Shown here one piece after another: positions 41,250 through 50,147 of a DNA stretch of 64,000 nucleotides. Position numbers and translations under genes: made by a program. Source of the DNA: Pseudomonas sp. B21-015 (GTDB lineage Bacteria; Pseudomonadota; Gammaproteobacteria; Pseudomonadales; Pseudomonadaceae). The stretch is from the NCBI RefSeq assembly GCF_024749285.1, contig NZ_CP087196.1, forward strand, positions 1,922,001 through 1,986,000, given 5' to 3'. The notes under the pieces are model-generated. The model did not search any database and was not told the DNA's origin. It saw only the letters and a list, made by a program, of their open reading frames with translations. Each line of letters starts with the position of its first letter. The first letter of the stretch is position 1.

Positions 41250-42444
41250 TGTTGAGCGCAATCGCCTGCTTCTTGAAGCGTCAAACATAAGCAAAAGCTA
41301 TGCAAGTTCCTTGCGCCCAATGGCTGTCTTTCTCGATGCGCTGCTGAAGCGAACGTCATCGGGGGTGGGTGGTAAAAAGGTTCTTGATGGCATTAGTCTC
41401 GATGTCCGCAGTGGCGAAACGGTGGGTATCATCGGGCGCAACGGTGCCGGCAAGTCGACGTTGCTTGGTATTTTGGGCAATGTGATCGAGCCCACTGAGG
41501 GGCAGGTATCCCGCTACGGCCGTATCGCCACATTGCTTGGCCTCACTGCCGGCTTTAACATGAGTTTTACCGGTAGAGAAAACGCCTATCTTTTTTGCAG
41601 TATTCAAGGCATCAACAAGCAAGGCACTGATCGCAGGATAGCTGACATCATAGCGTTTGCCGATTTGGGTGAGTACTTTGATCAGCCTATGCGAACCTAT
41701 TCGTCTGGGATGCAGTCTCGCCTTGCTTTCGCTTGCGCGGTTCATGTTGATGCGGACCTGATCATTATCGATGAGACGTTGGCTGTCGGCGATGCAAACT
41801 TTCGTATGAAGTGCTATGACCGTATCAGGCAAATGCGTGATTCGGGTCAGACCTTCCTGCTGGTGACGCATAACCAGAATTTGCTAGCGAATTTTTGTAC
41901 CCGGGCTGTCGTCATTGAGGGCGGTAAAAAAATCCACGATGGATCCGTCTTTGAGGCCATTGAGGTGTACAAGAGTGTGCGAAGCGAACAGCACCCGAAA
42001 GCTCGGCCGGTGGGCAAGTCGGCGAACAGCAAGGGCTCCTCGGCTCCTGAAATGATTAAGGATTTTTCCTTGGAATATAAGGCTCATACAAATCAGTATG
42101 TGTTCAAGGCTAAATTTTCAGCTACCAGCTCGGCGGAGTGTATAGCTTTTAACTTTGGTATCAGAAACAGTTCTGGTATTACTGTTTGTTCAATTGATGG
42201 GGCGGAGTGCGGTCCACTTCTGCGTGATGTGGTTGAAGGGGATGAGTACCACTTGGAGTTTTCATTTAATAACTACTTGCTCGGTGGGAAGTATTTCTTG
42301 AGCTATATTGTCAATGAAGTGGTAGGGGATGCCGCGGTGCCGCTAGAGATGTCGCAAAACTTTTTTAATTTCGATGTTGCTTCGGTGTCAGGCCAGACTG
42401 GCATCGTTGACTTGGGCTTGGCCCTTTCCAGTTCGAGGGTATAA
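41239..42444 (+). CDS. wzt: O-polysaccharide ABC transporter ATPase with C-terminal extension (Wzt)
   Basis: The 401-residue protein has an ATPase domain (about 1-245) with Walker A GRNGAGKST (66-74), signature YSSGMQSRL (154-162) and Walker B DADLIIIDE (171-179). It is followed by a linker of low complexity and a C-terminal beta-rich domain (about 268-395; YKAHTNQYVFKAKFSA, DGAECGP, LLGGKYFLSYIVNE). This layout is that of Wzt proteins that read a chemical cap on the end of the finished O-polysaccharide. It suggests chain length is set by capping rather than by Wzz. The stop is two bases before the methyltransferase start. Confidence 0.92.
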   Translation: MSSNVERNRLLLEASNISKSYASSLRPMAVFLDALLKRTSSGVGGKKVLDGISLDVRSGETVGIIGRNGAGKSTLLGILGNVIEPTEGQVSRYGRIATLLGLTAGFNMSFTGRENAYLFCSIQGINKQGTDRRIADIIAFADLGEYFDQPMRTYSSGMQSRLAFACAVHVDADLIIIDETLAVGDANFRMKCYDRIRQMRDSGQTFLLVTHNQNLLANFCTRAVVIEGGKKIHDGSVFEAIEVYKSVRSEQHPKARPVGKSANSKGSSAPEMIKDFSLEYKAHTNQYVFKAKFSATSSAECIAFNFGIRNSSGITVCSIDGAECGPLLRDVVEGDEYHLEFSFNNYLLGGKYFLSYIVNEVVGDAAVPLEMSQNFFNFDVASVSGQTGIVDLGLALSSSRV

Positions 42445-42446
42445 AA

Positions 42447-43211
42447 ATGTCCAATAACGGTACCGTGAAGAAAAAGAAGCTTAAATTCAATGCTTCGCTT
42501 GAGTTTCCGCATGTTCCGCCATTTCCCGATGTTTTTTTCGAGCGGGTTCCTGTGCTTCATGGCTTTCAAATAGCCATTGCCAATTTTCTCCGCAGTGAAA
42601 AGCAGAAAAAGAAAGGCAATCCCTGGGGTGATTTTTTCTGGAATAAAGGTGTCCGCAGGCTCTCCAGGTTCAATGCAGTGGAATGCGGTGTATTTACAGG
42701 TAGCAGCCTTGTGGCGTGCGCAAAATATGCGCATGAGAGCGGTATACCTTTTAAAATGCTGGGCCTGGATACATTCACCGGCCTGCCACCTCTTTCGGAT
42801 CAAGACAAGCTGTTCGCGCCGACTGATGCGGGTTATCTGAATAAGACTGTATTTACCGAGACCTCTCTTGCCGGGGTTCAAGCTCTGATAGATCGGGCTG
42901 GCTTGGGGAGCTCCGTCGAGTTACACGAAGGCCTTTTCAGTCACTCACTGCCGTTGCTGGAAGAACAGCGATATCACTTCGTTAATATCGATTGTGATTT
43001 GTTCGAGCCACACATTGAGTGTTTGGAGTACTTCTACCCTCGTATGGTTCGGGGTGGCGTGATCTTTTTTGATGACTGCAACTCTGTAGAGTACCCGATG
43101 GCGGGCAAGGCTATCGATCAGTTTTTTAAAGATAAGCCTGAGACACTCGCTCAAATCCGATACGGGGATGATGCGCCAAACAGGACGAAAGCATACGTAG
43201 TAAAATATTGA
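42447..43211 (+). CDS. TylF/MycF-like SAM-dependent methyltransferase
   Basis: The 254-residue protein has a class I SAM motif [11 protein letters not shown] (78-88), the acidic [10 protein letters not shown] near 111, then NIDCDLFEP near 174 and FFDDCNS near 197. This set is shared with the TylF/MycF sugar O-methyltransferase family, in which the acidic residues hold a metal. It starts two bases after wzt, whose C-terminal domain would fit recognition of a methyl cap, so a role in methylating an O-polysaccharide sugar is inferred. The N-terminal 40 residues are basic. The acceptor is unknown, and modification of a nucleotide sugar or every repeat unit is also possible. Confidence 0.83.
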   Translation: MSNNGTVKKKKLKFNASLEFPHVPPFPDVFFERVPVLHGFQIAIANFLRSEKQKKKGNPWGDFFWNKGVRRLSRFNAVECGVFTGSSLVACAKYAHESGIPFKMLGLDTFTGLPPLSDQDKLFAPTDAGYLNKTVFTETSLAGVQALIDRAGLGSSVELHEGLFSHSLPLLEEQRYHFVNIDCDLFEPHIECLEYFYPRMVRGGVIFFDDCNSVEYPMAGKAIDQFFKDKPETLAQIRYGDDAPNRTKAYVVKY

Positions 43212-43837
43212 TGAACAGCATTCTGTCCAAGATAAGGCGGTTCTTTTCTTCCTCAAGTAAAATTGAGGAGGAAGCATCCGTCTCATTTGCTGAAGGTGTT
43301 CAGGTTGCGCCGGATGCTTTTTTTGACGGGTGCCTTTCAAATATCGTGATTGGAAAGAGGGTGGTCATAAAGTCCGGCGCGCGACTGATTTGCACCAACG
43401 CTGATTCAGCCATTGTTATAGGCGACGGAAGCATACTCCACCACGGCGCTATTCTGGACACCGGACCAGGGGGGCGAATAGAGTTGGGTAAATCCAATTC
43501 GGTTAACCCCTATTGCGTACTTTATGGCCATGGCGGGCTGAAAACCGGGGACTATGTGCGGATTGCCGCGCATACCGTTGTCATTCCTGCCAATCACATT
43601 TTTGACGATCCTACAGTGCCTATCGCCAAGCAGGGCCTCACTCGAAAAGGCATTCAGATGGGCAGTGACATATGGATCGGGACAGGGTGTCGTATTCTGG
43701 ATGGGGTCACGGTTCATGATGGTTCCGTTATCGCTGCGGGATCGGTTGTCAATAAAACCGTTGATCGGGGGGCCATCGTGGGTGGTGTGCCTGCAAAAGT
43801 GATCAAATATCGTCCTGGCTTTGATAAGCCGGATTGA
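43211..43837 (+). CDS. Hexapeptide-repeat acyltransferase
   Basis: The 208-residue protein has a left-handed beta-helix formed by hexapeptide repeats ([30 protein letters not shown], and [31 protein letters not shown]), and the end [16 protein letters not shown] that is typical of sugar O-acetyltransferases. The likely catalytic histidine is in [12 protein letters not shown]. It would acetylate a sugar of the polysaccharide or its precursor. The start overlaps the methyltransferase stop by one base, so the two work together or are at least made together. Confidence 0.87.
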   Translation: MNSILSKIRRFFSSSSKIEEEASVSFAEGVQVAPDAFFDGCLSNIVIGKRVVIKSGARLICTNADSAIVIGDGSILHHGAILDTGPGGRIELGKSNSVNPYCVLYGHGGLKTGDYVRIAAHTVVIPANHIFDDPTVPIAKQGLTRKGIQMGSDIWIGTGCRILDGVTVHDGSVIAAGSVVNKTVDRGAIVGGVPAKVIKYRPGFDKPD

Positions 43838-44327
43838 CAAAAACTGTCAGCATCCCATAGGCCCCATCTATTCAAAAATAGTTGGTGTGCCACGTCAGGC
43901 TATACTGATGAGCAATTCCTCGGCCGCAAGGTTCCTGGTCTTCGGCCGACGCCGCCTATCGTGGGCGGTAAAAGGCGTGTCAGTCGCACATAGAGTTCTT
44001 GGTCGTTGGCTCTGGCCTTGTCGAGCAAGCTGGTCTGTTTGACGCATGTCATGATCTGCGGATGAATATCGTTCAGAATGCCTTGCGTCAAAAAAAGCCC
44101 GCGAATCGGTAGGTGTTCGGTAGAATGCGCGGTTATGACTCGCGTCCGGATTGAGCTTGCGCTGCATGGGCAGACCCTCTGATTCAGGTCGTGAGCGTGG
44201 CACTGCGGGCCCGTATTTATGCGTGGGCGCGGATAGCCGTGTCTCTTTTTCATCGGTTTTTTTGTTTTTATTTATTAGCCGGTCCGTTTGTTATTGCATT
44301 GACCGAAGGGCGGGGAAGTGTTCAGAG
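43838..44327. other. 490-base gap without a recognisable gene
   Basis: The gap lies inside the O-polysaccharide locus, between the acyltransferase and the large glycosyltransferase. Open frames on the minus strand (43900-44253 and 43895-44203) have no good ribosome site and no family I know. It may be a decayed gene or a recombination junction. A promoter for the next genes is possible: TAGAAT at 44119-44124 resembles a -10 box. Confidence 0.5.
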
Positions 44328-46763
44328 ATGGGAAGTCTTATGGATAGACGTCAGATAAACGTGGGCTGGTGCGTTGCCTCACTGTCGCTCGACATGGCCA
44401 GTGTGCGCTACCGGGCATTGCTTCCTTTGTTGGCGCTCGAAGCGCAAGGCTTTATCTGCAGTCTGTTTACCAGTCGAGGTCCTGTCAATTTTGAAAGCCT
44501 TGATGCCCTTGTCGTCGTCAAAGCCTTTTCTCTTGAAAGCCTGGCATTGGTTCAGCGTGCCCGGGCACTGGACATGCCCGTCATCATCGATCTGTGTGAC
44601 AACGTTTTTGTGCCTGGTTATGGCAAGGGGCCATTGGGCACGCATGGCGAAATGTTCACCAGAATGGCCCAACTCGCAACTGCCGTCGTGACAACCACCG
44701 AACCTTTGGCAGACGTTATAAGGGCTCATGTACCGGGCGTTGTCGTGCACGTCATTCCTGATGGTCTGGCTTCGGAAACGGTAACGGACGCAGGCAGCAA
44801 GCTCATCGAAGACGCCAGGGCGATTGAAAAATCCATGGCTTCATCCTTGTGGCGCAGCCGGTTGAAGAAGTTGTCGAATGAATTCAAGGATTCAGGAGTC
44901 ATCTACACACTCAAGCGCTTGCTGGAAAAGCAACTGCAACGCGTCAGAAAAAAGCGTGGCAGGGATGGTTCGGTCGCGACGGTCATGGCCATCGCGGGGG
45001 CACTCTTGCGCCCGTTCCGGAAACAAATGGCCGGCTTAAAAAAGGCCCCGGTCGTCGCTGCTCCCGCGCTGCGCCCCGTCATTTCAGATGCGCTGCCCCG
45101 CGATCCGTCGAGCACCATGTATTTGCTGTGGTTCGGTAATCACGGCGCCGATTACGCCGACTTCGGCATGCTGGACTTGCTTCTCATCCAGGATGCACTG
45201 GAAGCAATCGCGCTGGAATATCCGGTTGAGCTTGTGGTGATCAGCAACAATGCTGCCAAGTACGAGCGCTTTATCAAGCCGATGGCAATTGCATCACGCT
45301 ATGTGGAGTGGTCGATCAACGTTGTAGACGATTGGATGGCTGTTTCACGGGTTGTTCTGATCCCCAACTCTTGCGATCCATTCAGCGTCTGCAAGTCCGC
45401 CAATCGAACGGTTCATGCCCTGACCCAAGGCATTCCTGTCGTCGCTACCGCAACGCCTGCACTGTCGCCGCTGGCTGGCAGCATCATGACCGGTGATTTT
45501 TTGCAGGGGCTGCGTCGTTATCTGTCGAGCACCGAAAATGGTCGCAAGGACATAGCACTCGCAAGGACGCTGATTGAGCAGCACTTCAGCTCTGCTGTCA
45601 TTGGCTCTCTGTGGCGGGATGCGCTGCAATCGGTCATCGCCCAAGGCTCTGGCGCAGCAGACGTCCACGAAGCGGAGGTCCTTGTGGTACTGCACCTGGT
45701 CCAGGATCTGGATCTTGCGCTGCCCATCATTCTTGAACTCAAACAGCGCGAGATAGCAGTACAAGTAGTGTGCAGCCACGCATTGCTCAAGGCTTCTCCG
45801 CGAGTAATGAAAACCCTGTCACTTCATCAGATCAATGTCCGGGTGGTGTCGGCTGCCGAGCCATTGTCTTCATTCCGCTTCGGTTCCCGGACCAGAGCGC
45901 TGCTGACGGTGTCGGAAACCAATCTCAGTCCTCATCTATTCAGTCGCACGCTTACCGAAGCGGCGAAGGCCGCCGGCATCATGACCGCGACCTTGCAACA
46001 TGGGCTCGAGAATGTGGGGTTGACCTACAGCGACGAGATCCATTCGATAGACCGGATCAATTTCGCCGCCGACAGGATCTACCTTTGGGGCGGGCTGGAC
46101 ACGTTGCACGCAGATATCAGCGCAGCCACTCGCGCAAAATGCGTTGCGATAGGTTGCTCCAAGGTTGGCCGGGATGAACGCGCCGATCTGGATGCGTTGA
46201 TCGCTCCCGAGGCCTGTGTGATCGGTGTCTTCGAAAACCTGCACTGGCATCGGTACTCTGAAGAGTATCGACAATTTTTTCTTGAGGGAGTGACCGCGCT
46301 GGCGGAGCAATTCCCTTCTGTCACCTTTTTGATCAAGCCTCATCATGCGGGCCTGTGGCTGACTTCCCGTTACAAAGGAGACAAGCCCGTCGGCTCGAAC
46401 CTGATCATCGCCGATCCCAAGCAGGCTGAATGGGAGCGTTATACCGCTGGCGGCCTGTTGGGTCGAATGAAAGCGGTCATTACCAGCCCCTCTACCGTGG
46501 CCCTCGATGCTGCAGCGCGGGGGTTGCCGGTTGCGGTGGTCAAGGGAGATCTCGACACTGAAACCTATGCCCCGCTTTATACCATCGAGCAGATGGCGAA
46601 CTGGTCCGCGTTCATCGAACGCGTTCTGGATGAAAGCCAAGCGCCAGAGCTCAAGCATCTTTCCGAGTGCTTTGTAAACCGTATGGTCTTGGAAGGCGAT
46701 GCCGCCGCCCGATTGGTTGACGACTTGCTCTCTACGTCAATTCTTAATGAAGTCAGTTCTTGA
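44328..46763 (+). CDS. Large two-domain glycosyltransferase
   Basis: The 811-residue protein seems to hold two GT-B-like units. The first half (about 1-460) opens with WCVASLSLDMASVRYRALLP and has the donor-side segment LIPNSCDPFSVCKSANRTVHALTQG typical of GT-B enzymes; a basic, helical insert of about 100 residues separates its two Rossmann parts. The second half (about 470-811) begins EVLVVLHLVQD and has TLQHGLENVG and LIKPHH, as in capsule or CDP-glycerol type transferases. No membrane helix is seen. It would add two kinds of sugar, or a sugar and another group, to the O-polysaccharide. ATG 44328 was taken; ATG 44340 with GGGAAG upstream is equally possible. Confidence 0.75.
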   Translation: MGSLMDRRQINVGWCVASLSLDMASVRYRALLPLLALEAQGFICSLFTSRGPVNFESLDALVVVKAFSLESLALVQRARALDMPVIIDLCDNVFVPGYGKGPLGTHGEMFTRMAQLATAVVTTTEPLADVIRAHVPGVVVHVIPDGLASETVTDAGSKLIEDARAIEKSMASSLWRSRLKKLSNEFKDSGVIYTLKRLLEKQLQRVRKKRGRDGSVATVMAIAGALLRPFRKQMAGLKKAPVVAAPALRPVISDALPRDPSSTMYLLWFGNHGADYADFGMLDLLLIQDALEAIALEYPVELVVISNNAAKYERFIKPMAIASRYVEWSINVVDDWMAVSRVVLIPNSCDPFSVCKSANRTVHALTQGIPVVATATPALSPLAGSIMTGDFLQGLRRYLSSTENGRKDIALARTLIEQHFSSAVIGSLWRDALQSVIAQGSGAADVHEAEVLVVLHLVQDLDLALPIILELKQREIAVQVVCSHALLKASPRVMKTLSLHQINVRVVSAAEPLSSFRFGSRTRALLTVSETNLSPHLFSRTLTEAAKAAGIMTATLQHGLENVGLTYSDEIHSIDRINFAADRIYLWGGLDTLHADISAATRAKCVAIGCSKVGRDERADLDALIAPEACVIGVFENLHWHRYSEEYRQFFLEGVTALAEQFPSVTFLIKPHHAGLWLTSRYKGDKPVGSNLIIADPKQAEWERYTAGGLLGRMKAVITSPSTVALDAAARGLPVAVVKGDLDTETYAPLYTIEQMANWSAFIERVLDESQAPELKHLSECFVNRMVLEGDAAARLVDDLLSTSILNEVSS

Positions 46764-46980
46764 AGGTAGCAGCCGATGCGCATCTCGGGAATAAATGACA
46801 GCTTCTATAAAATAACCGGACAACTTCGAGCCGGTGATATTCGCTATGCGTGCTCCAGCAACGTCACCCCTGCAGAGCCTTGGACCAGAGCTTCAAATGA
46901 GTATCCGGTCCGCTATAGGCATCTTGTACGATGGTCGATAGTTGATTTTCAGAGTGCTAACGTTTTAAGAGGAATTTCCC

Positions 46981-47925
46981 ATGGTTGATGGTGACGAAGT
47001 AATACGGGTATATGTAGGTGTCGATCGTTCGCAATTGCTCGCCGTTCCTGTTCTTGAATACTCCATCAAACGCCACACGACTGCAAATGTTGAAGTCATT
47101 CCGATGTTGGATCTCCCGGTTCCCGAGCCACTGGATCCGCGCAATGGTCAACGTACCGGTTTTTCATTCAGTCGTTTCTGCATTCCAAAGCTTTGTGGCT
47201 ACAAGGGCAAGGCCATCTACATGGACGCAGACATGTTGGTGTTTCGCGATATTCGTGAGTTGTGGAACATTCCGTTCGACGGTGCGAAAATTATAATCCA
47301 GCAAGAAGTCAAGTTTGCCGAAGCGTCGACCGACAAGGTCGGGGCGCCGAAAACTCGCAAGAAACAATGCGCCGTCATGCTGCTTGACTGCGAAAAGCTG
47401 GACTGGGAAATTGAAACCATCGTTCAAGAAATGGATGAGGGCAAGTACAATTATGACCAGCTAATGTGGGAGTTGATCATTCTCGAGGAAAAATACGTCA
47501 AGTATGGCGTGCCTTTTGAGTGGAACAGCCTCGAGCATTTGGATAAAGATACTCGGTTGATTCATTACACCGACGTTTATACTCAGCCTTGGTCTGCTTG
47601 TGCAAATAAAAATGCCTGGCCGTGGTTCGCGGAAGTTCGGTTGATGCTTAAAAATGGGGCGTTGACCGAGGCGGAAATCCAAAAAGAGATCGATCTTGGT
47701 TATTTCCGACCTTCATTGATTCGTGATATCAAATATCGTCATCTTATTCCCTCGTTTCTCCATAGTCTTTGGGATAAGAAGAATGCGGCTCGGGACAAGC
47801 TTGCCGGCTATGTTCCTCATAAAGCCGTTTACGAAGCCAAGCGGCGCCGTCAGCAGGTTATCAAGGACTACGAAGCCAGGCTCCCAGCCAGCGACTCTAA
47901 CGGGCAAAAGGCTTCAAACGCATGA
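46981..47925 (+). CDS. Putative GT-A glycosyltransferase (family 8-like), copy 1
   Basis: The 314-residue protein has a GT-A fold signature: RVYVGVDRSQ at the start, SFSRFCIPKLCGYKGKAIYMDADMLVF near residue 62-88 with the DxD motif, and conserved WNSLEH and LIHYTDVYTQPW near 180-200. The shared features with the gene at 49201 (MDADM, WNSLEH, HYTD, TQPW) show that the two are paralogues. The C-terminus is long and basic. The gene is AT-rich. A clear ribosome site GAGGAA precedes the start. It probably adds a sugar to the polysaccharide; donor unknown. Confidence 0.8.
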   Translation: MVDGDEVIRVYVGVDRSQLLAVPVLEYSIKRHTTANVEVIPMLDLPVPEPLDPRNGQRTGFSFSRFCIPKLCGYKGKAIYMDADMLVFRDIRELWNIPFDGAKIIIQQEVKFAEASTDKVGAPKTRKKQCAVMLLDCEKLDWEIETIVQEMDEGKYNYDQLMWELIILEEKYVKYGVPFEWNSLEHLDKDTRLIHYTDVYTQPWSACANKNAWPWFAEVRLMLKNGALTEAEIQKEIDLGYFRPSLIRDIKYRHLIPSFLHSLWDKKNAARDKLAGYVPHKAVYEAKRRRQQVIKDYEARLPASDSNGQKASNA

Positions 47926-49052
47926 TTACGTTGCTCAAGGCGCTTTTCAAAAAGCGCCATATCATCGCGCCGAATGAGTTTGATGTCCTCCTCGACGGGA
48001 ACCCGAAGGGGAGGAATATTCTTATATTCACAGAGCAGGTGAATGCCACGTATTTCATTAGCTTTGATATCCCTCTGCGCGAGATGCATCAGCGAGGAGA
48101 GGTCAATGTCGCTGTGGTGTCGCAAAAACTGGTTTCGCAAAAGGGGGCTGGTTGCTGGGAACAGTGGAACGATAGCTTTAAACCTGAGCTGGTCATATTT
48201 ACTCGATATGGTCAACCGTTTGGTGTGGATATACTCAAGTTCTTTAAAGCACTGAATGTTCCCGTTATCTATCACATTGATGATAACTTGCTTGAACTGC
48301 CCCCTTCTCTAGGGGCCGAAATTCAGAAACGTCAAGGCGCTAAAGACGTCATTGATGCGCGTCGAAATCTGCTGGCGCAATGTGACCTGATTTATGCGTC
48401 GACCCCTCACCTTGCCGAACTGCTCAAAAGTCTGTTTCCGATGCAGCATGTTTTTACTGGAGAATATTTTCCGTACATGGGGCAGCGGGTGACGGTTAAT
48501 CGACAAGAGCGGCAGTACCAGACTATTGGGTATATGGGATCAAAAGGGCACCAGGAAGATCTGAATTTGGTGGTTCCGGTGCTGGAACGATTACTCGAAG
48601 AGCGGCCGGAATTGCACTTTGAAGTATTCGGGACGATACAGATGCCCGATCGTCTTTTGCGCTTTGGAGATAGGGTGAAAAGCCATAAAGTCAACAAGTC
48701 TTATACTGAGTTTTTATCAGTCCTGGCTGGGTTGAATTGGGATATCGGTCTCGCTCCATTGGTCAATGAGGAGTTCAACCTTTGCAAGGCTCCCACGAAG
48801 TTTCTTGAATACACTGCCGCCGGTATTCCCGTGGTGGCTTCGAACATTCCGGTTTACAGCATGATCATTCCGGAAGGTGCTGGGGTCTTGGTAAATGAAG
48901 ATTGGTATTCAACGTTGGCACTCTATCTTGACTCGGAAGGCGCTAGAAAACGGGTGGTTGAGATAGCTCAGGCTTATTGTTCTGAGCGCTATTCGCTTCA
49001 TAAGCTCGAACAACAATTAACCACGATTTTTGATACGGTCAGCGTATGTTGA
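47922..49052 (+). CDS. GT-B glycosyltransferase (family 4-like)
   Basis: The 376-residue protein has a GT-B layout: an N-terminal Rossmann part with VIYHIDDNLLELPPS near residue 106, and a C-terminal part with IGYMGSKGHQEDL, LAPLVNEEFNLCKAPTKFLEYTAAGIPVVAS near 285, the usual donor-binding segment of family 4. It overlaps the preceding gene by four bases (ATGA), so the two transferases are coupled. It is AT-rich like its neighbour. The donor and linkage are unknown. Confidence 0.85.
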   Translation: MITLLKALFKKRHIIAPNEFDVLLDGNPKGRNILIFTEQVNATYFISFDIPLREMHQRGEVNVAVVSQKLVSQKGAGCWEQWNDSFKPELVIFTRYGQPFGVDILKFFKALNVPVIYHIDDNLLELPPSLGAEIQKRQGAKDVIDARRNLLAQCDLIYASTPHLAELLKSLFPMQHVFTGEYFPYMGQRVTVNRQERQYQTIGYMGSKGHQEDLNLVVPVLERLLEERPELHFEVFGTIQMPDRLLRFGDRVKSHKVNKSYTEFLSVLAGLNWDIGLAPLVNEEFNLCKAPTKFLEYTAAGIPVVASNIPVYSMIIPEGAGVLVNEDWYSTLALYLDSEGARKRVVEIAQAYCSERYSLHKLEQQLTTIFDTVSVC

Positions 49053-49200
49053 GGTCTCATGGAATTTTTTGAGGCGGTTGCAGGCGTTGAATAGTTTTAG
49101 GGCGTAGGAATAATTGAGGCGCCGAATGGTTGAATTGGGGGTTTGGCGCCGCGTTGTATTGAGTGCTTTTTAATTTGTAGTTTTGCAAGGTGTTGTGAGA

Positions 49201-50088
49201 ATGGGAAATCGGACCGCTGTCGCACCTGTACGGGTTTTTGTAGCCGCCACTCCGGCGGAATGGCTGCCAATGCGGGTGCTGGAATTCTCGATCCGGGAGC
49301 GGTCTTCCCTGCCGGTCGAACTGTCGGCGATTTATAGCCATCAGCGACCAATACCGCAGCCTAAAGGTACGGAAAACCGGGCGCGTACACCGTTTTCGTT
49401 TCAGCGGTTCCTTATCCCGGAGTTGTGTCAGTTCAAGGGGCGAGCCATTTACATGGACGCCGACATGCAAGTCTTTGAGGATATTGAAGGGCTTTGGAAT
49501 CAGCCGTTCGGCGACAATCATCTGTTGACGGTGGCAAGCGGCACCCAGGGGCGCCGTTCGCAATTCAGCGTCATGGTCCTGGACTGTGAGCAGCTGGCCT
49601 GGAATATCGAAGACATCGTTGCGGATCTGGACAGCGGGGCGCTTGAGTACCGCTCATTGATGTTCGAGATGAGCGTCGCGAAACAGGTTGGCTACTCGGT
49701 GCCGGTGACGTGGAACTCTCTGGAGCACTACTCGGCCGGACAGACGTCATTGCTGCATTACACCGACATGAACACTCAGCCATGGGTGTCTCTTGAGAAT
49801 CCCAATGGCCATGTCTGGATGGCATGCCTTAGAAGAGCCATCGCAAGCGGCTTTATCAGCCGTGCCGAGGTTGCCAGGGAGGTTGCCCAGCATCATGTAA
49901 GGCCTACGCTGTTGGCCCAGATCGACGCAGGCATGGATCGTACTTCTGAGTTGAGCGTCACTGCGGTGATTCGTGATCTTGCATTTCAGGCGCCTTATCA
50001 CAAGTTGGGCAAGAAATGGCTGGGTCGACTCAGAACCCGCACGTTGTATTACGTACGTCTGTGCCGATACATCATTAAAAAATTGTAA
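49201..50088 (+). CDS. Putative GT-A glycosyltransferase (family 8-like), copy 2
   Basis: The 295-residue protein is a paralogue of the one at 46981: PFSFQRFLIPELCQFKGRAIYMDADMQVFEDI, WNSLEHY and LLHYTDMNTQPWVS are at matching places. It is more GC-rich than copy 1 and the two are not near-identical, so they did not arise by recent duplication in place. The ATG at 49201 was chosen over the TTG at 49183. The GT4 gene lies between the two copies. Both may use the same type of acceptor in the O-polysaccharide repeat; this is an inference. Confidence 0.8.
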   Translation: MGNRTAVAPVRVFVAATPAEWLPMRVLEFSIRERSSLPVELSAIYSHQRPIPQPKGTENRARTPFSFQRFLIPELCQFKGRAIYMDADMQVFEDIEGLWNQPFGDNHLLTVASGTQGRRSQFSVMVLDCEQLAWNIEDIVADLDSGALEYRSLMFEMSVAKQVGYSVPVTWNSLEHYSAGQTSLLHYTDMNTQPWVSLENPNGHVWMACLRRAIASGFISRAEVAREVAQHHVRPTLLAQIDAGMDRTSELSVTAVIRDLAFQAPYHKLGKKWLGRLRTRTLYYVRLCRYIIKKL

Positions 50089-50115
50089 GCAGTGCGGGCC
50101 GCGCTTTTTTGAAGA

Positions 50116-50141
50116 GGGCACCTTGTATCGGTGCCCTTTGT
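50116..50141 (+). terminator. Hairpin terminator between convergent glycosyltransferase genes
   Basis: A 7-bp stem GGGCACC/GGTGCCC (50116-50122 and 50130-50136) with a 7-base loop is followed by TTTG. It lies 28 bases after the plus-strand stop and ends just before the stop of the minus-strand gene, so it may serve both. Confidence 0.65.
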
Positions 50142-50147
50142 GTCGAT

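Noticed and set aside
43895..44253. Minus-strand frames of 102 and 117 codons in the gap before the large transferase
   Set aside because: No ribosome site, no family resemblance and two competing frames; kept only as a possible remnant.
46776..46988. 70-codon open frame between the large transferase and the first GT-A gene
   Set aside because: It overlaps the next gene start by 8 bases, has a poorly placed ribosome site and its sequence resembles no protein family; composition is not that of a coding region.
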